Shown here: positions 44,788 to 54,520 of the stretch, in pieces
Numbering within the stretch: position 1 is the first letter of the stretch
Layout of the letters: the number at the start of each line of letters is the position of its first letter
NCBI GenBank assembly: GCA_040218415.1
Contig: JAVJRN010000065.1
Location: 1 to 64,000 of the forward strand
DNA length: 64,000 nucleotides
Origin: JAVJRN01 sp040218415
GTDB lineage: Bacteria; Bacteroidota; Bacteroidia; Cytophagales; Cyclobacteriaceae
Direction: 5' to 3'
Translations under genes and position numbers: made by a program
Notes under the pieces: model-generated
Told to the model about the DNA's origin: nothing
Seen by the model: only the letters and a program-made list of their open reading frames with translations
Databases searched by the model: none

Positions 44788-45957
44788 ATGGGCATACAAA
44801 AAGTGGCACAAAACAGAAAGTTTATCGCACGACATACAGTTCTACTTATTATAGCCATATTTTTTTCTCAGTCTGTACACGGACAACTCTTCAAAAATGC
44901 AGAAAATGTAAGATTGGTGACTCGCTCTGTCAATTTCATATATAGCATGCAGTCTGATTCTGCACTCTATTACGCTGAGCGTGTTGAGGAAAAAATTCCT
45001 CAGCATCCGGTAGTGCCCATGTTGCGGGCGGTCAATTTGATGTGGCAGACTTTGCCCTATGTTACCGTTGATACAACTTTTGAAAAATTCAAGAAACATC
45101 TTTATGAGGTGGTAGAAAAAGCGATTGCCATTGATGGAGGTAAACAGAAAAACACGGAAGCTATATTTTTTGAAATGGCAGCCAGAGGATTATTGTCCGA
45201 ATATTACGCAGATACTGATAATTACATGAAAGCTGTAAATGAGGCAAGCAAAGCTTATGGATTATTAAAAAAGGCGTTTGATATGACGGAGGAGATCTCT
45301 GATTTTCTATTTGCCGTTGGTATTTACAATTATTTTCGTGAGGCATACCCTGAAAAGTATCCTGTATATAAATCATTTGTGTGGGTATTTAGAAATGGCG
45401 ACAAGTCAAAAGGTATACAGCAATTGAAACTCGCTTCCGAGAAGGCTTTGATTGTAAATATTGAAGCTACTATGTATTTAGCCTACTTATACTTGAGGTA
45501 TGAATACAAGCCAGCGTTGGCTCAAGATTATTTACGAAAACTGGTGATTCAATTTCCTAAAAATTCATACATACGCACGAAATATTTAGAATCTGTCGCA
45601 ATTGACCCGCGTGCTTTTAGTCAAGCAAAACCGCACGATTTTCAAATGATTGCCTCAGATGGAAGACTATATTATTCAGTGGCAGCTTTTGCTTTTGAAG
45701 GGCTCTATCATGAATGGACTCAGGAGGATTATCAAAAGGCTGAGGAATTATACAAACGTGCGCTAAGTATTGGTTCTAGTCTAAAGGATCGAGGCGAATA
45801 TTTGAAAAGTCTTTGCTACCTTGGACTCGGGAGAATTCATCAAAGCAAAGGTGACCTAGCTATGGCCAAGTATTATTTAGGCCAAGCCAAAGCCACTGCT
45901 GAAACTGCCGATATCAAAACTGAAGCCCAAGAAAGGTTAGATAATTTAGGTGACTGA
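44788..45957 (+). CDS. TPR-repeat exported protein
   Basis: A 389-residue protein with a signal segment (HTVLLIIAIFFSQSVHGQ). It has helical repeats, the clearest TPR units at about 55-75 and 315-375 (YHEWTQEDYQKAEELYKRALS; LGLGRIHQSKGDLAMAKYYL). Similar uncharacterised TPR proteins are common in Bacteroidota. The last 8 bases overlap the YigZ gene, so they are probably translationally coupled. Confidence 0.68.
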   Translation: MGIQKVAQNRKFIARHTVLLIIAIFFSQSVHGQLFKNAENVRLVTRSVNFIYSMQSDSALYYAERVEEKIPQHPVVPMLRAVNLMWQTLPYVTVDTTFEKFKKHLYEVVEKAIAIDGGKQKNTEAIFFEMAARGLLSEYYADTDNYMKAVNEASKAYGLLKKAFDMTEEISDFLFAVGIYNYFREAYPEKYPVYKSFVWVFRNGDKSKGIQQLKLASEKALIVNIEATMYLAYLYLRYEYKPALAQDYLRKLVIQFPKNSYIRTKYLESVAIDPRAFSQAKPHDFQMIASDGRLYYSVAAFAFEGLYHEWTQEDYQKAEELYKRALSIGSSLKDRGEYLKSLCYLGLGRIHQSKGDLAMAKYYLGQAKATAETADIKTEAQERLDNLGD

Positions 45958-46558
45958 AGAAGCGTATAAAACCATCATGAGACCCACAGAAGGTCTTTAC
46001 AAAGAAAAGGGGAGTAAATTCATAGCGCATGCTTTTCCCATAGGTCAGGATGCTGATATCTCTGATCATCTGTCAGAACTTCGTAAAAAATATCATGACG
46101 CAAGGCACCATTGTTATGCCTATATTCTTGGAATGGAAAACCCCATAGCCAGAGCCAACGATGATGGAGAGCCGAGCCACTCCGCAGGAGACCCTATTCT
46201 TGGTCAAATTAGATCTCATGGACTGGTGAACGTGCTAGTAGTGGTAGTGAGATATTTTGGAGGAACCAAACTTGGCGTTGGTGGCCTCATCAGTGCCTAC
46301 AAAACTGCCGCACATGAAGCTTTGCTGCTAGCAAAGACTATGGAAATCTTTCCAGAAAAAAACTTTGTCATTACTTTCTCCTACGACGATACTTCGCAAG
46401 TGGAGCGCGTACTCAACCAATTCGAAATCAACTGGAAGGATCGATCTTATCTCGATCAATGTGAGTTTAGGGGTATTATGCGCAAGTCAGACTTTAAATT
46501 ATTTGCTGAAAAAATTGAGGAATTGAGAATTTCAACTGTTGCGCTATTGAATCAATAA
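45950..46558 (+). CDS. YigZ/IMPACT-family protein
   Basis: A 202-residue protein starting at GTG 45950. The UPF0029/IMPACT N-terminal domain is clear: GLYKEKGSKFIAHAFP, the ARHHCYAYILG strand, DDGEPSHSAGDPIL, and VVVVRYFGGTKLGVGGL. Family members are linked to translation or nucleic-acid binding, but the bacterial role is not fixed. It overlaps the exonuclease gene 3' end by 7 bases on the other strand. Confidence 0.88.
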   Translation: MTEEAYKTIMRPTEGLYKEKGSKFIAHAFPIGQDADISDHLSELRKKYHDARHHCYAYILGMENPIARANDDGEPSHSAGDPILGQIRSHGLVNVLVVVVRYFGGTKLGVGGLISAYKTAAHEALLLAKTMEIFPEKNFVITFSYDDTSQVERVLNQFEINWKDRSYLDQCEFRGIMRKSDFKLFAEKIEELRISTVALLNQ

Positions 46559-47142
46559 ACAAATCCTTTCGCATCAAGCAGGTTGAATATTTTGATACAA
46601 ATCCAAGCATCAGTAGCCGCATATCGCTGTTGTGCTTCCGATAAAGTACCATTTTCCCAATTTGAAGTTTGCTGACTTTTAGAGACACGATGTTCAAGAA
46701 AAATGCCAGATAAACTACGCATGCCTATCTGTTTAATACCTAGCTCTTTAGAAATATCATTCAAATCATCAAAGCCTGCAGGTTTAAAACTAGGCTCCAT
46801 TTTCATAAGGTCTTTTAAATCATCTTTGATACTGATGCCAATTTTTTGAATGTCTTTGTTTGACAATAACTCAATTAATGGAGCAGTAAAACCTATTTCA
46901 TTGATCTTGAATAAGAATGCTTCATCTTCTGTAGCGAGTTGTATCAAGGCGGTTTTATTATACTCGCCTTTATTGAACGTTGGTTTTGTTTCCGTATCAA
47001 AACCTAATACCGACTGTTCGTTTAGTACTTTGAGGGCTTCTTTTTGTTTGTCAAAAGTATTAACAATATGTATTTTGTCTTCAAATTTTATGAGCGGTAA
47101 TTGTTGGACTTCTTCTTTTGTTATTGATTCTCTAAAGGTCAT
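46552..47142 (-). CDS. DEDDy-family 3'-5' exonuclease (WRN-like)
   Basis: A 196-residue exonuclease domain. Exo I is LGFDTET (D49, E51), Exo II is IGISIKDDLKDL, and Exo III is YAATDAWICI, i.e. DEDDy. The stand-alone domain resembles that of WRN and trims 3' ends of DNA or RNA; the physiological substrate is unknown. It starts inside the last 4 bases of the NhaC gene region (ATGA overlap), as the downstream gene's partner. Confidence 0.85.
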   Translation of the reverse strand: MTFRESITKEEVQQLPLIKFEDKIHIVNTFDKQKEALKVLNEQSVLGFDTETKPTFNKGEYNKTALIQLATEDEAFLFKINEIGFTAPLIELLSNKDIQKIGISIKDDLKDLMKMEPSFKPAGFDDLNDISKELGIKQIGMRSLSGIFLEHRVSKSQQTSNWENGTLSEAQQRYAATDAWICIKIFNLLDAKGFVY

Positions 47143-48584
47143 GCGGGGTGAGGTTCGGTTTTGATTCTTTTTATTTTAAAGTTGACATAAGCCACTAAGA
47201 TGGTCATAAAAGGACTTATGATATTGAAAAAACAATAAGGCGCATATAAAAGCGTGGAAACCCCGAGGACGTTGGCGTGATAAGCTCCGCAAGTATTCCA
47301 AGGGATAAGCACTGATGTTACGGTACCCGAGTCCTCCAAAGATCGACTCAAATTTTCGGGAGCCAATCCTTTTTTCTTGTAAATATCAGCGTACATTCTT
47401 CCTGGAACTACAATTGCGAGATATTGGTCAGAAGCGGTGAGATTGAAAAATAAACAAGTACCTACCGTGGAGCTTACTAAAGAGCCTGTAGAGTTTACTC
47501 TGCTGATAATCGCTTTGGCTATTCTCTTAAGCATTCCTGAGCTTTCCATGACACCACCAAATATCATTGCTGATAAGATAAGCCAGATGGTACCAAGCAT
47601 ACCCGCCATACCACCAGATGTTAACAGCTCATTGACCATCGCATTGTCTGTATTGATGGCAATATCGCCATATAGACTGGTCATGATCCCTACAAACATT
47701 CCTGAAGCGCCACCATTTCCGCCAATTTCGGCAACTAGATCCGGTTGGAAAACCAAGGCGAACAGTCCGCCAAGTAGGGTTCCTGCAAGTAATGCAGGGA
47801 TTGCTGGGACTTTTTTTACAATCATGATAACCACCACCACGGGAACAATAAACAGTAGCCCTGAGATATAAAACTTATCATTGATGGCCGCCAAAATGGA
47901 GGAGGTTTCTGTAACGCTACCTTCTTGAGTTCCAAAAAAACCTATAAACAGAAAAATAATTAACGTCACAATAATGGACGGTACGGTAGTTAAAGTCATG
48001 TACTTGATATGTGTAAACAAATCAGTACCAGCCATCGCGGGGGCAAGGTTGGTTGTATCAGACAGAGGAGACATTTTATCTCCAAAATAGGCGCCTGACA
48101 GAATTGCTCCGGCAACAAGCCCTTCAGATAATCCTAAAGCTTTTCCAATTCCTATTAAGGCAATTCCCACAGTTGCAGCGGTGGTCCAAGAACTTCCTGT
48201 TGCAATTGATACAATGCTGCATACCACACATGCTGCCACCAAGAATATGGTGGGATTGAGGATTTGTAATCCGTAATAAATCATTGCAGGAACGATACCA
48301 CTTAAAAGCCAAGTCCCCGCCAAAGAACCAATTAACAGCAGAATAAGCAATGAGGTCATCGCTGAGCTTATACTCTTGACGATTCCGTCTTGGATTTGTG
48401 CCCATTTAAAACCAAGCCTGTATGCCACGATGGTAGCAACAGCCGCGGATAGAATTAACACTATTTGATTTGAGCCGTCTAATGCCGCATCTTTAAAAAT
48501 GCTTACATTGATGGATAATAATACAATTAGAAATATTATAGGGATGAAGGCCTCTAATAGAGTTGGTTCACGTTTAATCGCCAT
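47139..48584 (-). CDS. nhaC: NhaC-family sodium:proton antiporter
   Basis: A 481-residue inner-membrane carrier with about 12 transmembrane segments. The motifs TGSSWTTAATVGIALIGIG, SGAYFGDKMSPLSDTTNLAP and the C-terminal GTVTSVLIPWNTCGAY belong to NhaC. It exports sodium in exchange for protons, consistent with a marine origin. Some NhaC homologues carry other substrates such as malate-lactate. Confidence 0.88.
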   Translation of the reverse strand: MAIKREPTLLEAFIPIIFLIVLLSINVSIFKDAALDGSNQIVLILSAAVATIVAYRLGFKWAQIQDGIVKSISSAMTSLLILLLIGSLAGTWLLSGIVPAMIYYGLQILNPTIFLVAACVVCSIVSIATGSSWTTAATVGIALIGIGKALGLSEGLVAGAILSGAYFGDKMSPLSDTTNLAPAMAGTDLFTHIKYMTLTTVPSIIVTLIIFLFIGFFGTQEGSVTETSSILAAINDKFYISGLLFIVPVVVVIMIVKKVPAIPALLAGTLLGGLFALVFQPDLVAEIGGNGGASGMFVGIMTSLYGDIAINTDNAMVNELLTSGGMAGMLGTIWLILSAMIFGGVMESSGMLKRIAKAIISRVNSTGSLVSSTVGTCLFFNLTASDQYLAIVVPGRMYADIYKKKGLAPENLSRSLEDSGTVTSVLIPWNTCGAYHANVLGVSTLLYAPYCFFNIISPFMTILVAYVNFKIKRIKTEPHPA

Positions 48585-48626
48585 TAATTACAGTTTTCCA
48601 AAAAAAGGGAAAAGATAACTAAAAAA

Positions 48627-49745
48627 TCAAAAAAACTTAGCGATCATTTGTGAAGCAAGCGCTTCTCCTACTTGGCTGCCTATAGCTACGCCCATACCGC
48701 CAAGTCTTACTCCGATGTGAATTTTATCCGATACTTGCGTGATTATTGGAGACTTATTTGGTCCAAAAGCCATGATTCCAGTCCATATATCGGTAATTTC
48801 AAATTTTTGATCTGGTATGATGATGTTTTGCAGGTCTTGGAGGAGTTTGTCTTTGATATGATTATTAATATCAAAACTTGTAGTATTCTCAGTCGCTCTA
48901 TCAATATTTCGCCCACCGCCAAAAATTATTTTATTTCCATAATTTCTGAAATAAAAATATCCTTCATCATAATGGAAGGTTCCTTCAAATTTCAGTGGGA
49001 TGGAAGGGGTTATCGCCAATACCAAACCTCTGCCAGGTTGAATGTCTTTTGGCTCTTTTAAGATGGCATTAGAAAAGGCATTGGTACATACCGCAACGCG
49101 CTTTGCTTGCCACGACATGCCAGATGCTTTGACTTGCACAAAATTTTCCTCTTCGTTTATTTTCTGCACATCAGCTCCTGTGATAACCTGGACGCCCAAT
49201 TCGCTACAGTATTGCCAAAGTGATTTGATTAATTTACCAGTATGGAGCTGTCCTTCATACTGGTTGAAGATAAGGTGCTTGGTGCCACCGAAACCGAATT
49301 TTTCTATTTGATCATTTTCCAAGCGATATACAGGCCTGTCAAATTTGGATTTCAACAGATCATTGAGTTTGTCAAGTTGGTTTAGCCTATGATCGTTTTG
49401 AAAGAAAAGCTCATAACCACCTTTATTTTGATAATCTATGGTATTGTCACCGAGCCTTTTTCTGGTTTTGGCCAATCCTTGCCATCTCATTTCCACCAGT
49501 GCTAGCATCTCCGCTTCGGTCATGGTTTCAAGGTCGGCCAATAATTCAGTCAAACTACCAAAACACGCAAATCCAGCGTTTTTTGTGCTGGCTCCCGTAG
49601 GCAAAAGTCCTCTTTCGAGAACAAGAACGGATAGTTCTGGAGACTTTTCTTTGAGCGAGGCGGCTGTACTTAAACCCGTAATGCCAGCGCCAATAACGAT
49701 GACATCATAATTAATAAAACTATCTTTTTCCCAAAAACTAAGCAT
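48627..49745 (-). CDS. FAD-dependent amine/amino-acid oxidase (DAO family)
   Basis: A 372-residue flavoprotein with the dinucleotide motif VIVIGAGITGLSTAASL at about residues 15-31, GASTKNAGFACFGS, and a C-terminal VRLGGMGVAIGSQVG. Its length and STKNAGF sequence fit the PuuB/gamma-glutamylputrescine and D-amino acid oxidase branch. Substrate is not determinable; a link to polyamine use is possible but only by similarity class and loose neighbourhood. Confidence 0.8.
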   Translation of the reverse strand: MLSFWEKDSFINYDVIVIGAGITGLSTAASLKEKSPELSVLVLERGLLPTGASTKNAGFACFGSLTELLADLETMTEAEMLALVEMRWQGLAKTRKRLGDNTIDYQNKGGYELFFQNDHRLNQLDKLNDLLKSKFDRPVYRLENDQIEKFGFGGTKHLIFNQYEGQLHTGKLIKSLWQYCSELGVQVITGADVQKINEEENFVQVKASGMSWQAKRVAVCTNAFSNAILKEPKDIQPGRGLVLAITPSIPLKFEGTFHYDEGYFYFRNYGNKIIFGGGRNIDRATENTTSFDINNHIKDKLLQDLQNIIIPDQKFEITDIWTGIMAFGPNKSPIITQVSDKIHIGVRLGGMGVAIGSQVGEALASQMIAKFF

Positions 49746-49781
49746 CAGATTTGATTGATATAATTACACCTGCGTGGGTCA

Positions 49782-50801
49782 CTAACTCTTTTCTTCCAAG
49801 CTGCCATCAACATATTTAGCAAACCTTCCTTTTGACTTGTCATGAACTTGATCTGATTTTGGCCAAGGCCATCCGCCAAATTGTGTCCTTTGGTATTCGC
49901 TGATGACTTGCTGCACTTCTGCGTTACTATTCGTTACAAATGGGCCATATTGTACCACAGGCTCAGCGATTGGTTTTCCTTGCAAAAAAAGGAAATGCGT
50001 TTCTTTGTTGTCATTGACTATTGTGGTTGGTGAGTCCGGATGCAAGTCGATGATGTTTTGTTGTACGATGGTGCGATCTCCAATCGTTACTGAATTTCCT
50101 TTGAAAAAGTATAAAGATCTATTGATTCCGGCACTGGCTGCTGGCAGTGTCCATGTGGCGCCAGCTTCCATTTTTATCGTGTAAATGTGAACTTCATTAG
50201 CTGGATTAGCTGCCCATGAGTTGGGTGCTGGTTTTGGTGCAGTTTGACCATCGAGTTGACCGGCAATGAGCGAAATAGTAGTTTCTTTTTTATTGGGGTC
50301 GATATGCTTTACCAAAGGGATATTTTCTGCCCATAGCATCGCAAAGTGCGGGTCTACCTTTTTGCTGGCTTTGGGTAGGTTGAGCCATAGCTGAAAAAGC
50401 AAAAATGGATTTGGGTTATTTTCATCAAGTAAAGGAAACATTTCTGAATGCTGAACCCCTTTTCCTGCAGTCATCCACTGTACATCACCATTGCCGAAAC
50501 GACCAGCAGCTCCAAGCGAATCTGCGTGATCCACCAAGCCTTTTTGCGCGATGGTGACTGTTTCAAAACCACAATGTGGATGACTTGGAAATCCTGGAAC
50601 CGTAGAGCCATGGTACATATTCCAGCCATCTTTCCCTTGAAAGTCTTGTCCTATACTTCTGCCAGCCAACGAAGCATCTGGACTCATGTCAGGCTTACCT
50701 TTTGGAAAAAGATCCTCATGATAAGCACAAAAAATAAATGGATCTTGTGTTTGCCATGGAAAGCCTAATGGCCGAATGGCCTTAATCGTTGGGTTGCTCA
50801 T
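49782..50801 (-). CDS. Pirin-family protein
   Basis: A 339-residue bicupin. The pirin metal-site residues lie in FPSHPHCGFETVTI and in GKGVQHSEMF (His, His, His, Glu). Pirins bind iron and may act as quercetinases or as redox sensors. The protein is longer than the usual 230-290 residues, mainly by loops in the N-terminal domain. Confidence 0.88.
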   Translation of the reverse strand: MSNPTIKAIRPLGFPWQTQDPFIFCAYHEDLFPKGKPDMSPDASLAGRSIGQDFQGKDGWNMYHGSTVPGFPSHPHCGFETVTIAQKGLVDHADSLGAAGRFGNGDVQWMTAGKGVQHSEMFPLLDENNPNPFLLFQLWLNLPKASKKVDPHFAMLWAENIPLVKHIDPNKKETTISLIAGQLDGQTAPKPAPNSWAANPANEVHIYTIKMEAGATWTLPAASAGINRSLYFFKGNSVTIGDRTIVQQNIIDLHPDSPTTIVNDNKETHFLFLQGKPIAEPVVQYGPFVTNSNAEVQQVISEYQRTQFGGWPWPKSDQVHDKSKGRFAKYVDGSLEEKS

Positions 50802-50866
50802 TTCTTATAATTATGATTTTTGATATGAAGGTAAAAAACGACTCGCTCTGCGAATTGTTTGGAAAG

Positions 50867-52138
50867 TTAATGGTTCAAAAAAGAAGTATAACTCGATATT
50901 ATCTCTTCAGCGCTTCTTTTCCATGATAATTGGCTAGCCTCCGAAAGGCAATTGTCAATGACCGTTTGGCGATAGTCCTGATTGGTCATGAGTCGCTCGA
51001 TAAGTTGCACGTATTCAAAGTGATTCCATTTGTCCACTTGCGGAAGGCTAGGGATAAACTCGGCAACACCCGAACCTTGTGCGGCAGCCACTGGGATTTT
51101 TTTCATGATGGCCTCAAGTGTAACGAGCCCAAAAGGCTCAGCGTTTGATGGTACCACGAGTAAATCTAGTGTGTTGAGCTGTTTGAGTAGTTTCTGTCTT
51201 GTCAGAAAACCGGTAAATTTTATTTTAAGATTTAGACTATCGGCTTTATGTTTTAATTCATCAGCTAGGTATCCATCACCCATCATCGTATAGTCAAAGT
51301 CCAATCCTTTTGACTCCAGTGAGCGAGCCAAGTCCAAAAAAGTGGAAGGACTTTTTTGATGGGTAAAACGCCCTATAAAACCTATTTTCTTTGGTTTTCT
51401 GAGCGGAGTAAGTGAAGGTCTTAGGTTGACTGCATTTGGTATGACCTTGATTTTTGATGCTTCAATTCCGTATCTTGAAGTCATCAAGTCTTTTGTTCGC
51501 TGACTCACAGTGAAAATAATATCTGCAGCATCAATGCCTTCTTTTTCTAATGCGATGGTCGTGTTTTGTGCAAATATTCCATTGCGTTCAAATTCGGTAC
51601 TATGAATATGGATGGCCAATGGAATTTTCAGGGCTTTTTTTACGGCTATAGCAGCCTTAAATGTGGGCCAGTCGTGTGCGTGGATGAAATCATACTTTTT
51701 TTTCTTAGCGAAATGTGTTGCCAAAAAAGCATATTTTGAAACCTGACCAAGTAAGTCTTCTTCATAGCTTCCTGTCAACTTGATCTTACCAAGAAGCGCA
51801 GTTTCTTGCTTAGGGGTAAGTTCTATGGTGATGATTGATTTACTCTTGGTTTTTGTAAAAAGTATTGGAGGCAGATAAGGAACCAGCGTTTGTCCGATGG
51901 ACGTTTCTTCAATGATCTCCGTCCTTTTGATTTTCTTATTCCAGACACTTGGCTTTTTTGACAGCTCCGCCAAGTCTATCAGTTTCACTTTTTGGCTGAC
52001 TTGTTCTTTGTGTTTTTTTGGTAATAGAAAGGTGACTTCTGCTTGTTTGGCCAAGGCTTCCGCAATTCCTTGTGAGGCTACTCCTAAGCCACCCGTTATT
52101 TTAGGAGGATATTCCCATCCAAGCATCAAAATGTTCAT
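50867..52138 (-). CDS. Glycosyltransferase (GT4, glycogen-synthase-like)
   Basis: A 423-residue GT-B enzyme. It opens like glycogen synthases (MLGWEYPPKITGGLGVA), followed by HAHDWPTFKAAIA, GFIGRFTHQKSPSTF and the EX7E motif in PSNAEPFGLVTLEAI. It could extend an alpha-glucan or decorate a surface glycan; the GT4/GT5 border is not resolved here. It stands alone on the minus strand. Confidence 0.85.
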   Translation of the reverse strand: MNILMLGWEYPPKITGGLGVASQGIAEALAKQAEVTFLLPKKHKEQVSQKVKLIDLAELSKKPSVWNKKIKRTEIIEETSIGQTLVPYLPPILFTKTKSKSIITIELTPKQETALLGKIKLTGSYEEDLLGQVSKYAFLATHFAKKKKYDFIHAHDWPTFKAAIAVKKALKIPLAIHIHSTEFERNGIFAQNTTIALEKEGIDAADIIFTVSQRTKDLMTSRYGIEASKIKVIPNAVNLRPSLTPLRKPKKIGFIGRFTHQKSPSTFLDLARSLESKGLDFDYTMMGDGYLADELKHKADSLNLKIKFTGFLTRQKLLKQLNTLDLLVVPSNAEPFGLVTLEAIMKKIPVAAAQGSGVAEFIPSLPQVDKWNHFEYVQLIERLMTNQDYRQTVIDNCLSEASQLSWKRSAEEIISSYTSFLNH

Positions 52139-52681
52139 GTCTCTTTTTTTGCTTTAAGATAAGTATAAATTGTCGCTATGCGAATGTTCATCAGTATCTG
52201 TTGGCCAATAATTTGTTCAATATTGGATAATCCTTACCATAAAATTGTATGCCACAATCTTGGACGGCAACACAAGTTTTGATCTAAACAGAACCAGCTG
52301 ATGGTTATGTCAAATATTGCTTTTGGCTTTATGAGCCGTTTATTTTCGGTTGTGCGTCTCTTTTTTTATTGAATATGGCTCTCGCAAACTTCGTAAAAGA
52401 AGTAAGTCTAACAATTCACATTTTTACTCTTCAAACGGCACTTTATTTATAAATTAAATGTAAAAATATAGTGACCAGCCACAAAAAGCGATTGGATCAC
52501 TTTTCCTGAAATGATGGAGTCCTTTAATTGGAATAGGATAAATGTCACGATTGGCTATCCTGATAATCACTACTGGAATAATGGCTACTAGATGATGTGA
52601 CAGTACTATTTATAATATTCTTAGGATATAATTTTCAGTTAACTTGGGGTCGTTTTTAACGCCCTATTAGAGTTCAAGCAT
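52139..52681. other. 543-bp intergenic region, no gene seen
   Basis: No frame longer than about 40 codons is convincing on either strand, and I see no hairpin with a T-run. It must hold the divergent promoters of the glycosyltransferase and MscS genes. Confidence 0.4.
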
Positions 52682-54520
52682 ATGTTTAAAGCCATTTGTA
52701 TTTTTTCTTTCTTTCTTTCTTTCCACGTTGTATCAGCACAGAATATTATCTCAAAATTGGATTCGACTCAGGTTAAAAGTCAGATCGAAAAGGATAGCGT
52801 ACTGAGCACGCAATTAGCGGTATCAAAGAGAATCAGCTTTGCCATAGACTCGACACGTAGAGCGGATAGTTTGAGGATATTGGAGTTGAATAATCGCCTG
52901 GCCAATATCCGGTCGACTGATGCGGCAGAAAGAGCAAGACTTAATGCGCAAATCGATTCTATCAGTGAGGCAAAAAAGCGCAGAGATATTCGTATCAAAA
53001 GGCAAGTAGATAGTTTACGAACAGCTACAGTAGGTGTGCCCGTGATAATATACGAGGATACGGCATTTTTTATTTACAATCGACTGGGGCCATTCAGTCC
53101 TTCGGAGCGTGCAGCGCGCATTTCTCAGAAAATACAGAACCTGGTAGAGGAGGGTGCTTTTAAAGAGACGGAGCTTATTGTGTACTCAGGAGAAGAAACG
53201 GATGACATTCTATACGGTGAAACCATATTGATGAGCGTCACAGACAGAGATGCTTTTTGGTTAGATAAGACCCGCAATGAAGTCGCAAACTATTATGTGC
53301 AACAAATCAAATCCAAAGTTAAAAACTACTATCAGCACTATGGTTTTATCAGAACTCTTCTCAGAGTTGGGCTTTTAATTATACTCTTGCTGGCCTTTGG
53401 TTTTGGGATCAAATATCTCAATCAGCTGTTGACATTTATGAATCAAAAGATACTTACGGGAAGCGAGAAGCTACTTCATGGGGTGAGCTATAAAAACTAT
53501 GAGTTTTTGTCCGCAGACAGGGAAAAGCAATTAATAAGTTGGATTCTCAATATCATCAAATGGGTGCTCATTGTTTTAGTTTTCTACCTTTCACTACCTG
53601 TAATATTTAGTATTTTTCCTGCAACCAAAGGTATCGCCAATACGCTAATCGGCTATTTGCTCGATCCTTTCAAAATGTTTGCGCTTGCGCTGATCGGCTA
53701 TATTCCTGAACTTTTTGCCATTGTCGTGATATTGATTGTCACCAGCTATTTTGTCTCTTTTCTGAGATTTTTAAGTAAAGAGATAGAAACAGGTAAGCTG
53801 CACATCAAAGGTTTTTATCCTGATTGGGCGAGCCCAACGTTTTCATTGGTACGAGTGATCGTCTACGCTTTTTCTTTTATCATTATTTTTCCCTACTTGC
53901 CGGGCAGTAATTCTCCAGTTTTTCAAGGAGTAAGTGTCTTTTTTGGGTTGCTTATTTCTTTAGGCTCTTCCTCTGCTATTGGAAATATCATCGCTGGTTT
54001 GGTGATTACTTACATGCGTCCTTTTAAAATTGGTGATCGCGTGAAAATAGGTGATAAGGTAGGTGATGTTATCGAAAAAACACTTTTGGTCACTCGCTTG
54101 CGAACGATCAAGAATGAGGAGGTGACTATTCCAAATGCGTCTATTTTGACTGGAAGTACGGTTAATTATAGTTCGAGCTCGGAGCACCAAGGCTTGATCT
54201 TACACACCAGTATAACTATTGGTTATGATGTGCCATGGCGGCAAGTTCATCAACTAATGATCGATGCTGCCTTGAAGACAGAGGGTGTTAAAGCGGATCC
54301 CCAGCCATTTATTTTGCAGACAAGTTTGGATGATTTTTATGTAAGTTATCAATTGAACGCCTACACGGATGAGGCTTCAAAAGCTGCCAAAATATATTCC
54401 GGTTTACATGCCAATATTCAAGACTGCTTTAATGATGCGGGCGTTGAAATCATGTCTCCACATTATAGAGCCAACCGCGATGGAAGCACCATTACGATTC
54501 CTCCGAATCAAGGTAAATAA
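52682..54520 (+). CDS. MscS-family mechanosensitive channel
   Basis: A 612-residue channel. A signal peptide is followed by an Arg/Asp-rich coiled coil (about 30-120), further periplasmic sequence, and five membrane segments from about 220. The pore helix TM3 and beta domain are clear: GSSSAIGNIIAGLVITYMRP, then KIGDRVKIGDKVGDV and TIPNASIL. It opens on membrane tension in hypo-osmotic shock. The signal region contains five TTTC repeats (see findings). The 3' end overlaps the FAN1-like gene by 29 bases. Confidence 0.88.
   Translation: MFKAICIFSFFLSFHVVSAQNIISKLDSTQVKSQIEKDSVLSTQLAVSKRISFAIDSTRRADSLRILELNNRLANIRSTDAAERARLNAQIDSISEAKKRRDIRIKRQVDSLRTATVGVPVIIYEDTAFFIYNRLGPFSPSERAARISQKIQNLVEEGAFKETELIVYSGEETDDILYGETILMSVTDRDAFWLDKTRNEVANYYVQQIKSKVKNYYQHYGFIRTLLRVGLLIILLLAFGFGIKYLNQLLTFMNQKILTGSEKLLHGVSYKNYEFLSADREKQLISWILNIIKWVLIVLVFYLSLPVIFSIFPATKGIANTLIGYLLDPFKMFALALIGYIPELFAIVVILIVTSYFVSFLRFLSKEIETGKLHIKGFYPDWASPTFSLVRVIVYAFSFIIIFPYLPGSNSPVFQGVSVFFGLLISLGSSSAIGNIIAGLVITYMRPFKIGDRVKIGDKVGDVIEKTLLVTRLRTIKNEEVTIPNASILTGSTVNYSSSSEHQGLILHTSITIGYDVPWRQVHQLMIDAALKTEGVKADPQPFILQTSLDDFYVSYQLNAYTDEASKAAKIYSGLHANIQDCFNDAGVEIMSPHYRANRDGSTITIPPNQGK
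52704..52723 (+). repeat. Tetranucleotide repeat (TTTC)5 in the MscS signal peptide
   Basis: Five exact copies of TTTC lie in codons 8-14 of the channel gene. A four-base unit inside a coding region can shift the frame by slippage, so the gene may be phase-variable. Five copies is a short tract. Confidence 0.7.
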
